Source of the DNA: Prevotella sp.
GTDB taxonomy: Bacteria > Bacteroidota > Bacteroidia > Bacteroidales > Bacteroidaceae
Reading direction: 5' to 3'
NCBI GenBank assembly: GCA_024681875.1
Contig: JAILAA010000138.1
Location: 1-55,565 of the forward strand
Length of the DNA stretch: 55,565 bases
This document shows, one piece after another, positions 45,994 to 54,387 of this stretch. Numbering within the stretch: position 1 is the stretch's first letter; the number at the start of each line of letters is the position of its first letter. The notes beneath the pieces were generated by a model. It was not told the DNA's origin. It saw only the letters and a program-made list of their open reading frames with translations, and searched no databases. The position numbers and the translations under genes were made by a program.

Positions 45994-47907
45994 ATGACAA
46001 CTCGAAGAATCAAAATGATGCTGGCTTGTCTGATGATGGCTGGGCTGGCAATGGCCGCTGAGAAACAGACGGCCCCGATTGACCGCGTGACGGTGTTTGC
46101 TAACGGTGCCCAGGTGGTGCGCTCGAAGAGCGTGCAGCTGGTGGCTGGCGAGCAGGTGATTACCTTCACCGGCATGTCGCCCTATATGGACCGCAAGAGT
46201 ATGCAGCTGAAGGCTCGCGGAAAGCTTACGGTGCTGGGCGTGACCCATCGCACGGTGCATCCCGACTCTGTGGAACAGATGAAGCGCCTGCACCAGGCAG
46301 AGGATGCCGTGAAGGCCCTACAGCGCAAGATTCAGCAGGCCAGGGACGAACAGGAGGTGCTGGCCTCGCAGTTAGAGCTGGTGAAGACCAACTGCTCGGT
46401 GGCCAGCCGTACCGTAGCCACACCGCTGGCTAACATCAAGGAGCTGAACAACTACTACTCGCAGGAGCTGCTGTCGCTGAAGAAACGCTCGCAGGACATC
46501 GACGACGACCTGTTGAAGCTGAACGAGGAGCTGGCGAAGAAACAGACGGCCCTCGACTCCATTGCGCGCATCAAGCTGACCACGGCCACCGAGGTCGATG
46601 TGAAGCTGAACGCACAGCAGGCTGGGCGTGCCGATTTCAACATTACTTATTATGTAAAGAACGCCGGCTGGTATCCCTCCTACGATGTGCGCTCCGAGGG
46701 CACAGGGCAGCCGCTCACCCTCTCCTACAAGGCCAATATCTATCAGAATACGAAGGAGGAGTGGAAGAACGTTTCCGTGCTGCTCTCATCGGCCAATCCC
46801 AACCGCAGCAACGTGGCGCCCCAGCTGAAGACCTACTGGCTCGACTACGGACTGGCGGCTCCTACCTATGACATGGATAGCGAGGGCAACACCGTCAGCG
46901 GCAAGATTGTGGATGCCAACGACGGCACGCCCATCATCGGCGCCTCTGTCGCAGTAAAAGGCACGCGCCTGGGCACCGTCACAGACGCCGACGGCAACTA
47001 CTCCATCACCCTGCCGCAGGGCAGCCGCCAGCTCACCTTCTCCTTTATAGGATATGTGAGCCAGACACGCACCGCCACTCCGGGCTCTACGCTGAACATC
47101 CAGATGAAGGAAGACCAGGCTGTGCTGAATGAGGTCACCATCGTAGGCTATGGGGCCAAGAGAAAAGGTCGCGCCAGGGAGAGCGCTGCCGCAGCCAGAC
47201 CTATGGCTCAGGAAGACATGATGCTGATGAGAGAGGCTGCCGTAGCTGCTCCCGAGATGGACGAGAGCGACGTCGTGGCCGTTGAGCAGCAGCAGGCCCA
47301 GTTCGGCTATGAGTTCGAAATCAAGCAGCTGCTGACCTTGCCCGATGGTGGCAAGACCACCACGACGGAGATTGCCCGCTATCAGCTGCCTGCCACCTAC
47401 GAGTATCGCGGCATCCCGAAGATTGACAAGGAGGCTTTCCTCGTGGCCGACGCTACCGACTGGCAGAAGCTCAACCTCATGGAGGGCGAGGCCAATGTCT
47501 ACTTCGACAACTCCTTCGTAGGCAAGAGCATCGTCGACCCCAACGCCGCCAGCGACACGCTGCACTTCTCATTGGGCCGCGACCAGAGCATCCGCGTACA
47601 GCGCACGAAGGTGAACGAGTCGTCAACGCGCCGCTTCTTGGGCAGCAACCAGGAGCAGACACTCACTTGGCGTATCACCGTGAAGAACACCCGCCGCGAG
47701 GCAGTCAACATCACCGTCTATGACCAGACGCCCGTTTCGCGCAACACAGGCATCGAGGTTACTGTCGAGGAATTGAGCGGTGGCATCCGCGACAAGGACA
47801 CCGGCATCGTCACCTGGCCCCTGCAGCTGCAGGCAGGTGAGCAGCGTGAACTGCTGTTGCAATACAAGGTGAAATATCCCAAGAGCCGCCGCCTCAACAT
47901 CGAATAG
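45994..47907 (+). CDS. MuiA-like DUF4139 protein with inserted carboxypeptidase-regulatory domain
   Basis: 637 residues. The signal peptide (IKMMLACLMMAGLAMAA) is followed by the DUF4140-type start (PIDRVTVFANGAQVVRSKSV), a coiled coil (AVKALQRKIQQARDEQEVLA), and the DUF4139 beta domain (FNITYYVKNAGWYPSYDVRS). Inside DUF4139, at about residues 300-385, sits a segment typical of the front of SusC/TonB receptors: VSGKIVDANDGTPIIGASVA, GTRLGTVTDADGNYSITLP, FSFIGYVSQT, VLNEVTIVGYGAKRKG. The DUF4139 fold then resumes (LPDGGKTTTTEIARYQLPAT, DLTWRITVKNTRRE). Function unknown. Confidence 0.8.
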   Translation: MTTRRIKMMLACLMMAGLAMAAEKQTAPIDRVTVFANGAQVVRSKSVQLVAGEQVITFTGMSPYMDRKSMQLKARGKLTVLGVTHRTVHPDSVEQMKRLHQAEDAVKALQRKIQQARDEQEVLASQLELVKTNCSVASRTVATPLANIKELNNYYSQELLSLKKRSQDIDDDLLKLNEELAKKQTALDSIARIKLTTATEVDVKLNAQQAGRADFNITYYVKNAGWYPSYDVRSEGTGQPLTLSYKANIYQNTKEEWKNVSVLLSSANPNRSNVAPQLKTYWLDYGLAAPTYDMDSEGNTVSGKIVDANDGTPIIGASVAVKGTRLGTVTDADGNYSITLPQGSRQLTFSFIGYVSQTRTATPGSTLNIQMKEDQAVLNEVTIVGYGAKRKGRARESAAAARPMAQEDMMLMREAAVAAPEMDESDVVAVEQQQAQFGYEFEIKQLLTLPDGGKTTTTEIARYQLPATYEYRGIPKIDKEAFLVADATDWQKLNLMEGEANVYFDNSFVGKSIVDPNAASDTLHFSLGRDQSIRVQRTKVNESSTRRFLGSNQEQTLTWRITVKNTRREAVNITVYDQTPVSRNTGIEVTVEELSGGIRDKDTGIVTWPLQLQAGEQRELLLQYKVKYPKSRRLNIE

Positions 47908-47944
47908 GCGACACTCTCTGAAAAAGCAAATAGGACGATAAGAT

Positions 47945-48402
47945 ATGAGACAGACAAAACGATGGATGCTTGCCGCCATCCTGACCATTTGCGGCATGAC
48001 GATGGTGAATACACGGGCGACAATTCGAAGAGTCCTGCCAATCCGAAACGCAGCATCACCCCCGAGCAGTTCCAAAACCGCATGATTCTGCGCCAAGCCA
48101 TGCTCCGTCACGGTTTCAAGCCCTTCGACACCGAGTGGTGGCATTTCACCCTGAAGGATGTTCAGCCAAAGATAAAGCGGTTGTCATTCCCCAAGCGTGG
48201 AAAGTTTCAGGTTGACTTGCAGGACGGGCGTTCTGTATTGATGCCTGTCTCTGCGTTTCCTTCGCTGAAGAAAGTCCCTGTCAAGGAGCGCAACAACTGG
48301 TATCTGATGGGTGGCGGCGTCACATGGGACTCCTGCCCCGAGGTCATCCACATCGAGCAGATTCTGGGCAATTATCAGAACTATGCCCATGAGTCGGCAT
48401 AG
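47945..48402 (+). pseudogene. VanX/DdpX-type dipeptidase remnant fused to a DUF2442-like domain
   Basis: The ATG at 47945 gives a signal peptide (MRQTKRWMLAAILTICGM) whose frame soon stops. A second frame, open from 47962, joins it: KRSITPEQFQNRMILRQAML then RHGFKPFDTEWWHFTLKD, the C-terminal active-site part of D-Ala-D-Ala dipeptidases (EWWH holds the catalytic Glu and zinc His). Immediately after, with no break, comes a DUF2442-like domain (VQPKIKRLSFPKRGKFQVDL, VTWDSCPEVIHIEQILGNY). The zinc-binding front half of the dipeptidase is absent. The DUF2442 part may still be translated. Two separate genes fused by deletion is the simplest reading. Confidence 0.65.
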
Positions 48403-48471
48403 ACATAAATAATGTATAACCCTTAAAACCGGAAATGCCTATGGGCTGAGAGAAACTTTAAGACATATACG

Positions 48472-48503
48472 TTGAAGCGTCCGCTTTGATTCTATTATCT
48501 TTG
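48472..48503 (+). promoter_or_regulatory. Possible promoter of a short noncoding transcript
   Basis: TTG (48472-48474), 21 bases, TATCTTTG (48496-48503), followed only 36 bases later by a strong hairpin at 48540-48577. No plus-strand gene follows. Confidence 0.4.
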
Positions 48504-48539
48504 AATGTTTTACGATTCACCAGCTTTCCCCACATAAAG

Positions 48540-48577
48540 CAACGGCTCCCCGACTACGATGAATCAGGGAGCCGTTG
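48540..48577. terminator. Strong hairpin between convergent genes
   Basis: CAACGGCTCCC, 16-base loop, GGGAGCCGTTG, perfect 11-base arms; AGTTTAAAAA follows. Lies between the VanX/DUF2442 remnant and the DUF3987 gene, so it may end both. Confidence 0.7.
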
Positions 48578-48659
48578 CCGAGTTTAAAAATCCTTCCTGT
48601 CATCAAGTGACTTTCCTACTTTCCTACTTTCGCAGGCTTGAATGAAGGAAGGAAAAGTG
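48578..48659. repeat. Short CTACTTTC array near the end of the DUF3987 gene
   Basis: ACTTTCCTACTTTCCTACTT then TCGCAGG, an 8-base period, with loosely complementary GAAGGAAGGAAAAGTG following. A similar TGCCTACTTTCCGGCTTTC lies in the 246-residue gene (52917-52935). Confidence 0.45.
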
Positions 48660-51260
48660 TCAATCTATTCTTTGCACACGCTTGCGATATTCACCACGCA
48701 TGGTGCGTTCAATGGCTTTGTCCTTCAACAGACGATTGATTGTCTTATTGGCAGAGCGATTGTTGGCGTATCCGAAGATCTGAGTGAACTGTTCTATCGT
48801 AAAGGGGGAAGGCAGTTGCTCATAGCATTGTGAATAGCGTGTGGTGCGTCGACGGAACAGGGTGGCATCCTTCATCTGTTCTTCGAAGTAGTTGCGGGCC
48901 AGTTCACCAAACCAGTAATGCTGTGTGCGATACTGGATGTCAAGAACTAAATCCAGCAAAGCGCAGTCTGTGGCATCAGGCTCGTAGGTGCCCGTCTTCT
49001 CTCGCTCGTCCCAATGACGCATATCCACAAAGGGCGCAACAACGGCCAGGGCATTGGCTGGACATCTTTTCAGCAGCAGTTCGTCAGCCTTGTCATCGTT
49101 GAATTGGGCTATCTCCATGCGATTGTTTGCCCAGTTCCAGGCGTGCTCTACCAGAGGCCACAGAGGCAGCTCCCCCTGACGCTTGTCCATGCGATAGGCC
49201 CATTGACGCAGGGTGTTGTCCTGAGCTTCCGTCTTCTCGCTCTTGCGGCGCAGCTCCAGCATCTTGAAGCCGGTGCCGAGGATGGGAATGGCAGATACAC
49301 GAGTAGGCCAGCCTGTGCCAAAATTCCTTTCGTTGGCAAGCACCTTGAGGGCTGGAGGCGTGCAAGTCCTGACGAGTGACCAGTAGACGTTAAAGAATCC
49401 TGATATGGAATCCAGATTGGCATATTGCTGCGAATCCTTCTCATTCGACCAGGCTTTAATCTCCATGACCTGTTTGTCTATCCAGTTTGCACCCTGCATC
49501 TTGATGCTGTTGAGGGCTTCCGTGTCTACTGTGAGCATGTGCATGTGCATCATCTCGCCGTTGACCTCGGCTATGGCATTATTCATGTCGTTGATGAACA
49601 CATTGTTCGAGGTTCGCGCTCCATGCAGACGCACAATTCCCTTGGGCTTCTGCGTTTTATCCTTGTTGGCGCCCTTCGAGCGTTGTTCCTCCTTCCACAA
49701 GTTGATGCTATCGTTTGCCAACTGGTCGGCCTGCTCAATGGGTTCCGTCAGCAAGGATGCTACGCGCACCAATGCGCCTTTCCCGCTTGCAGGGTCACCA
49801 ATACCCAGCACGTTGTAATTGAGGCGTCTGGGCTTCTCGGGTGCATCGTAGAAGTAGTACCAGGTCAGCGTGGCGCAAGTGCCCAAGAGTGCTGCCGAGG
49901 CAAAAAGCAGGAAGGGCCACAGGCGCTCAGGATGAGGCTCGCACACCTCACGTATGCAGGGATAGACGTCAAACAGCCCACGTATCTGCTCTATCCACTC
50001 GTCGAAGGGCAGTTCCTCTGCTGCGTTGCCAGTCTTGGATGATGCTGCGCTGTTGTCGATGCCAGCCTTCTGCAGCAGTTCCCTGAGGACCTTGGGGCAG
50101 CGTGTCAGCATCTTCTTCTTCGAGGCGCTATTGATCAAGTCCTCTATCTCGCCGGGCTGCCGATTAGCCCATGCCTGCACCCAGTTCAGGCGCAGCGCCA
50201 TAGCTATTGCTTTCTCAGGATCGTTGTCAGTCACCCAGCACAGCCAGTGTGATGTCTCTTCCGTAAAGGTGGGATGCTTCTGGCCTTCTGGCAGGCTGTC
50301 AGGATAATACTCGTTGAGGGCCTTGATGATGGCTTCGTCGCGAGGGGATAGAGAGCTGCCCTCTTGCTTCTCTCTTGTAGTGGGTGCTTCCGCCGTATTC
50401 TCCTCCTTTGGGGAGGGACAGGGTGAAGGCTTCTTCTTCCTCTTCATCTTGCGCTCTATCTCCAGCTGCTGCCAGCGTGGCTGTGTGGGGTCGCTCTCAC
50501 CACGTCTGTAAGCCTCGCCAAAGCGTGCCTCGTAGGCAGGATTCTCGTAGCTGAAGAGCGTATGCCAGTCAATGTATTTCACATCAGCAGCCTTGGGGAT
50601 GAAGTGTGCGTGGTCAGCATTCTTGCATTGTGAATCAGCATAATCGAGCACCCCCAGCATCTCAGCCATCTCGTAGGCATTGTCCTGCAGGTTGCCCCAT
50701 TCCTCGCGAGCCTTGAACACCACTTTGACGCCCTCGCCTGAAGGAGTGATGAATATCCACACGATGCCCAGCTCGTTGAAGTCCTTGCGCTGGAGCCACT
50801 CGTTGATGCGCTCTTCAGGGTTTGGCACGTGGTCGGCATCCAGCACGGCAAAGCCTGTCAGGTAGCCGTTCTGCTGTATGCGCCACAGGCCTTTGCGCCC
50901 CCAACGGTCTGTGCTCTCGGTGAACCATGCAGTAGGGATAGTAGCGGGCAGCGACGACTTCCTCTGCGAGATATAGAGTTGTACGCGCTTAAGGTCAGAC
51001 TCAGGCATACGCTTCTTCTTGCGATGCTCGTCCTTCTTCAGCTCAGGAGCCAGCCATTCCTTATAGTCCTGCGTGGCTACTGTCTCGCTGACAAACTCCT
51101 CCACAGCCTGACGTGCCTCGGCCTCAGCCATCTGGCGTTTCAACAGGCGATAGTTGTCGATGAGCATGTTGTTGGCAGGGCTCTGCATCATATCTTTCAG
51201 CACCTGCTCAGCCAGCTCCTTCGTAGGCTGGTCAATGTTTTCTTGATAGGAAAAACTCAT
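48660..51260 (-). CDS. DUF3987 primase/helicase-like protein of a mobile element
   Basis: 866 residues. The front half has a helix-rich start and a BT4734/VirE-N-like fold (YLTGFAVLDADHVPNPEERI, GIVWIFITPSGEGVKVVFKA). The middle contains a short helical domain (GEIEDLINSASKKKMLTRCP). The second half is DUF3987, an ATPase: LLFASAALLGTCATLTWYYF, the Walker A loop LGIGDPASGKGALV (about residue 487), and acidic VNGEMMHMHMLTVDTEALNS. A C-terminal winged-helix-like end (FTIEQFTQIFGYANNRSANK, RTMRGEYRKRV). Such proteins occur in Bacteroidales phages and integrative elements and probably act in replication. A GC half-element (50394-50440) encodes KPSPCPSPKEENT in a linker. ATGA overlap with the gene upstream. 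Confidence 0.82.
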   Translation of the reverse strand: MSFSYQENIDQPTKELAEQVLKDMMQSPANNMLIDNYRLLKRQMAEAEARQAVEEFVSETVATQDYKEWLAPELKKDEHRKKKRMPESDLKRVQLYISQRKSSLPATIPTAWFTESTDRWGRKGLWRIQQNGYLTGFAVLDADHVPNPEERINEWLQRKDFNELGIVWIFITPSGEGVKVVFKAREEWGNLQDNAYEMAEMLGVLDYADSQCKNADHAHFIPKAADVKYIDWHTLFSYENPAYEARFGEAYRRGESDPTQPRWQQLEIERKMKRKKKPSPCPSPKEENTAEAPTTREKQEGSSLSPRDEAIIKALNEYYPDSLPEGQKHPTFTEETSHWLCWVTDNDPEKAIAMALRLNWVQAWANRQPGEIEDLINSASKKKMLTRCPKVLRELLQKAGIDNSAASSKTGNAAEELPFDEWIEQIRGLFDVYPCIREVCEPHPERLWPFLLFASAALLGTCATLTWYYFYDAPEKPRRLNYNVLGIGDPASGKGALVRVASLLTEPIEQADQLANDSINLWKEEQRSKGANKDKTQKPKGIVRLHGARTSNNVFINDMNNAIAEVNGEMMHMHMLTVDTEALNSIKMQGANWIDKQVMEIKAWSNEKDSQQYANLDSISGFFNVYWSLVRTCTPPALKVLANERNFGTGWPTRVSAIPILGTGFKMLELRRKSEKTEAQDNTLRQWAYRMDKRQGELPLWPLVEHAWNWANNRMEIAQFNDDKADELLLKRCPANALAVVAPFVDMRHWDEREKTGTYEPDATDCALLDLVLDIQYRTQHYWFGELARNYFEEQMKDATLFRRRTTRYSQCYEQLPSPFTIEQFTQIFGYANNRSANKTINRLLKDKAIERTMRGEYRKRVQRID
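50394..50440. repeat. GC half-palindrome in the DUF3987 gene
   Basis: CCGTATTCTCCTCCTTTGGG with GAGGGACAGGGTGAAGGC, a diverged half of the CCCCTCCC/GGGAGGGG family, in the linker between the two large domains. Confidence 0.5.
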
Positions 51261-51760
51261 TTCTGTCCTCCTTTCTTGATTTTGTTAAGTGTTGATGTAA
51301 ATGACTTTTCTGCGGGCAGGGTGCGCACGATGAGCTGCAGTTGGCGCATCAGTTCCGATTGCCAGTTCCTCGTCTCTGCCAGGTTGATTTGACCCTGATA
51401 GGTCAGTTGACCCTCCTTCTGATTGAGGAACACCTGCATACCGCCCTCGTTGACCAGTCGCTGCCTGTCGGGCAGCTGCAGAGGCTGACTGGGCTTCATG
51501 TCTTTCGTCAGGGCCACAAACTGCGCTGCCAGCTCGGCATACTGATCGGTGGACGACTCCTTGCACATCAGGTGGATGACCTTTGAAGGGTCAGCGCCAA
51601 TGGTAGTCCAGCGCTTGCCGCCACCCACGCAGGTCTTCACGTCCTTTTGTGTTGACGGGGCCTCGTTGTAGGGTGTAAACTGTATCGTGTCATCCTCATA
51701 GATGGAAGCAATGCCCCGAACCTTGCGGGGCTTTTGCTTAGTGTTAGCTGCCTGTGTCAT
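51257..51760 (-). CDS. Hypothetical protein of the DUF3987 operon (167 residues)
   Basis: Starts MTQAANTKQKPRKVRGIASI. Contains YEDDTIQFTPYNEAP, CVGGGKRWTTIGAD and QYAELAAQFVALTKD, with a basic tail (STLNKIKKGGQK). No signal, membrane segment or family that I recognise. It overlaps both neighbours by 4 bases (ATGA on each side), so it is made together with the DUF3987 ATPase and the 95-residue protein; a replication role is an inference from position. Confidence 0.7.
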   Translation of the reverse strand: MTQAANTKQKPRKVRGIASIYEDDTIQFTPYNEAPSTQKDVKTCVGGGKRWTTIGADPSKVIHLMCKESSTDQYAELAAQFVALTKDMKPSQPLQLPDRQRLVNEGGMQVFLNQKEGQLTYQGQINLAETRNWQSELMRQLQLIVRTLPAEKSFTSTLNKIKKGGQK

Positions 51761-52044
51761 TGCTTGCTGATTTTTACAATGTCCGTAGCTGTAACGTCCT
51801 GATAGCAATTGCCGTTTGTCTCATGCACCTGAAAGCGCAGGGCTGCTGCAACCACATCATTCTCAAAGAAACGGCACAGCGCGGCGTTGCCGAACAAAGT
51901 GCACACGAATTCGTTGCCGAATTTACCACCACCAAGCTCCCTGAGCCTGATCACCGATTTGGCCAACTGGCCGTTTGCCTCCTTTGAGGAAGGCACGTAG
52001 GTCACATCTGATTGCGACACGACACGACAGATATATGTCTGCAT
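51757..52044 (-). CDS. Small protein of the DUF3987 operon, possibly OB-fold ssDNA-binding-like
   Basis: 95 residues: MQTYICRVVSQSDVTYVPSS, KEANGQLAKSVIRLRELGGG, KFGNEFVCTLFGNAALCRFF, ENDVVAAALRFQVHETNGNC. The alternating strands, and the AALRFQVHETNGNCYQDVTA end, are like the strand order of small OB-fold proteins (SSB or DUF3127-like), but I cannot confirm it. Start at 52044 is preferred because it gives the compact fold; an upstream extension would run through the repeated motif region. The stop overlaps the next gene by 4 bases. First gene of a three-gene operon. Confidence 0.6.
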   Translation of the reverse strand: MQTYICRVVSQSDVTYVPSSKEANGQLAKSVIRLRELGGGKFGNEFVCTLFGNAALCRFFENDVVAAALRFQVHETNGNCYQDVTATDIVKISKQ

Positions 52045-52327
52045 AATACAAAATTGACTGCCCCCAACGGCAATATTTACCGCGGTTCGTTCACCCCCTA
52101 CACGAGGGGTAACTCTGCGTTTTTCAAATAATGCAGAGTTGATAAAAAACGCAGAGCTGTTATGGTTAACGTATTCAAATAAAAACATAGCAATAGCAAC
52201 CTTGAACTGTCATTTCAAGTCCAAGGCGTATCAAAACAATGCGAATTGCAGCACAGATTACCCGTGCTGTGTTAAAAATGGTAAAAAGTGTAGGAGGGGG
52301 TGTGTTGCAGAGTAAAACGCAGAGTTT
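52045..52327. other. Noncoding region with five GCAGAG motifs
   Basis: GCAGAG occurs at 52133, 52151, 52307 and 52319, and inverted (CTCTGC) at 52113. AACTCTGC (52111-52118) and GCAGAGTT (52133-52140) form a perfect 8-base inverted repeat around 14 bases. AAAAAACGCAGAG (52145-52156 region) also matches the inverted copy over 12 bases (CTCTGCGTTTTT). Operator, promoter region of the DUF3987 operon, or replication origin iterons are possible. Confidence 0.55.
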
Positions 52328-53068
52328 TTACTTTTTCTCTTTAGTTTGGCGTGTGTGCTGGTTTGGTGTGCAACTGACATTTGTCCCCTTGGGTAAATGC
52401 TTTTGAAGCTTGTTATTTTTCCTACCCCTTAATTCTGCACGTTCCTGTTCGTCAGTTTGAAGGTGTCTTAGTTGGATTTCCAAATCTTCCATTGTAACAG
52501 GTTTAGGGGTTAGATATTTTACTACTTCGTTCACAACACTCATATCTCCGTCACCACCTGCATTCTTTATTTCATTTGCAGTAAATAATGTGCCGTTCTC
52601 CTTTTTGAACCTTGCTGTAAGTATTTGGTTCAACCCGCCTGTTGGCTTTTTTAATAATTTCTCCTTTGTTACGAGTTGACCAAACAATTCACGTAACTGG
52701 GAATTAATTCCTATCCAAACAATCTTTACGTCAAGTGGCTTACCACTTAATAACGCTTCAAAGGTGTCATAGTGGGTATCACGGTCTATCAACATGCCCC
52801 GCATTCTGCTGAACGCCATCTTCAGTCTGATTTCTCTTTCCTCCTGACTCATACCGTCAGGGCAATAGGTAAAAGTCTCCCTGAAGGTGTCTGGGTCAAA
52901 AGACTTCTTGTCTGCTTGCCTACTTTCCGGCTTTCTTGATTTAAAATTTCCTTGTTCTTCTGGTGTTTGTATCAGGACATTTTTCTCATTCACCACATCA
53001 CCATAAATATTGTATATGGGTTTGTCGGTGATTTGTACATTAGCGCCCGGTTCTATTTTTATATTCAT
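52328..53068 (-). CDS. Hypothetical protein, mobile-element type (246 residues)
   Basis: Starts MNIKIEPGANVQITDKPIYN with IYGDVVNEKNVL, a beta-like N-terminal stretch that I recall as recurring at the start of Bacteroidales mobile-element proteins. The middle (GMSQEEREIRLKMAFSRMRG, LDVKIVWIGINSQLRELFG, KKPTGGLNQILTARFKKENG) is mixed helical and basic. The tail is strongly basic (GRKNNKLQKHLPKGTNVSCT). I do not recognise a function. 12 bases after the 431-residue gene; DNA is AT-richer than the housekeeping genes of the window. Confidence 0.7.
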   Translation of the reverse strand: MNIKIEPGANVQITDKPIYNIYGDVVNEKNVLIQTPEEQGNFKSRKPESRQADKKSFDPDTFRETFTYCPDGMSQEEREIRLKMAFSRMRGMLIDRDTHYDTFEALLSGKPLDVKIVWIGINSQLRELFGQLVTKEKLLKKPTGGLNQILTARFKKENGTLFTANEIKNAGGDGDMSVVNEVVKYLTPKPVTMEDLEIQLRHLQTDEQERAELRGRKNNKLQKHLPKGTNVSCTPNQHTRQTKEKK

Positions 53069-53080
53069 GTTCCTCTATTC

Positions 53081-54376
53081 TTATTCTAACAAACCTGATG
53101 GATGGTTGATAATTTCCCGCTCAGTTATCTGAGCCGTTCCGCCTGCACCTACTGCCACGCTTACAGGCTGCTTCTCTGACAACTTCTGTAATACTTCAAC
53201 TAACTGACGTTCTTGTTCTTCCTTTTTAAGCAGAATCTTCTTTTTGATGTCTGGCATACTTGTCATCCATGCCTTATTGTCAGAGAGCATTAACGTCAGC
53301 TTTGCACACAGATCAAGAGCTGCACCAGGTAAAAGGCGCAGCAGCTGGGCTTCTATTTCTTCGATGGGCACAGAGTTTTCTAATGCTCTTTTCAGATCAT
53401 TCGCCATCTCGGTCATTTTTTCTGTCAACACCCCGACTTGAAGTTTTAGCCTGTTCCGTTCCTTCTCTATCTGCTCACGAGTCTCAGGCCTGTTCTCTTC
53501 AAGCATACGCTGGAAGTCTTCTGGAAAAAGTGTGTCGCATAATTCATTAAGAGCATCTGAAGGCTTGGTGTTGCTCATAATACTTTGGATACGCTCCATC
53601 TGACCTTCAAGGGTTTTCAACTGCTTCCGAGTCAAGTTCAGACTATCTTGACGATAGCATAAGGCGCAATAGAAGATGTGAATATACTGGTGATATTTAG
53701 GTTGTTGAGCAACAAGATTGGCTACGGCAGAGAAATTAGGCAACCTACAGCCTATAACCCGACGTATCATGACGGTATAGAAATGTTTCAGGAATTCCCA
53801 GCTTTCACATAGCAGGTCAAAGTTTTCCATCTTCTTCGCAGCATCCCAAGGCGTGTTCATCAGCATCACTGTACCATGTAGGACTGCCATAACCTCACCA
53901 GTCTTATAATCGCTGTACGCCTCAGCCTCAAACAAGTCTTCCTTAAGGGTTTCAGACAATTCCTGCCAGTTTGCGTTATAGCCCCCTTCAAGCAATAACC
54001 TTAGTAATTGCTTATAGACGTAAATACTCGTGTCAGTTCTCCGCATATAGTCTGCCCACGACTCCGTGATGGAAATCAAGTCGTGGGCCTCTGCAAAATG
54101 AACAAACTCCTTATCCCTTTTGGCAACTTTATCTATATACGTAACGCAATAGTTACTTTTGTGAGTAAACAATCGTGGGTCGGCAGAAAGATACATTTCA
54201 TAGTATGGCTGCATTTGTCTGTGCAACTCGTCCATGATCTTCATTTCCTCGCACAAAGCCAGTTGGGAATACAGCTGGCTCCAGTCAATGTCATCCTGAG
54301 TGGCTTTTCCGTCTGTAAAAGCCCTTAAATGATTTATAATCTCTTCTTTTATATATTTAATACTGTACGCACTCAT
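53081..54376 (-). CDS. Hypothetical protein with coiled coil (431 residues)
   Basis: Almost wholly helical: SIKYIKEEIINHLRAFTDG, ICEEMK-type start, LQELSETLKEDLFEAEAYS in the middle, then KTLEGQMERIQSIMSNTKPS and a coiled coil from about residue 300 (ETREQIEKERNRLKLQVGVL, TEKMTEMANDLKRALENSVP). After MPDIKKKILLKKEEQERQLV the end, VGAGGTAQITEREIINHPSG, resembles the beginning of the next protein (GANVQITDKPIYN). Family not recognised. Near-contiguous with the 246-residue gene, so probably a two-gene unit. AT-rich like its partner. Confidence 0.7.
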   Translation of the reverse strand: MSAYSIKYIKEEIINHLRAFTDGKATQDDIDWSQLYSQLALCEEMKIMDELHRQMQPYYEMYLSADPRLFTHKSNYCVTYIDKVAKRDKEFVHFAEAHDLISITESWADYMRRTDTSIYVYKQLLRLLLEGGYNANWQELSETLKEDLFEAEAYSDYKTGEVMAVLHGTVMLMNTPWDAAKKMENFDLLCESWEFLKHFYTVMIRRVIGCRLPNFSAVANLVAQQPKYHQYIHIFYCALCYRQDSLNLTRKQLKTLEGQMERIQSIMSNTKPSDALNELCDTLFPEDFQRMLEENRPETREQIEKERNRLKLQVGVLTEKMTEMANDLKRALENSVPIEEIEAQLLRLLPGAALDLCAKLTLMLSDNKAWMTSMPDIKKKILLKKEEQERQLVEVLQKLSEKQPVSVAVGAGGTAQITEREIINHPSGLLE

Positions 54377-54387
54377 TTATTTAAGTG

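Noticed and set aside
47962..48402. A single normal gene starting at 47962
   Set aside because: Its first codons overlap the signal peptide frame and read as noise (MDACRHPDHLRHDDG); only the later part is protein-like, so it is treated as a remnant and fusion.
48578..48659. Tandem CTACTTTC units as a possible CRISPR-like array
   Set aside because: Units are 8 bases with no spacers and no cas gene is near. The same holds for all 7-base arrays in the window.
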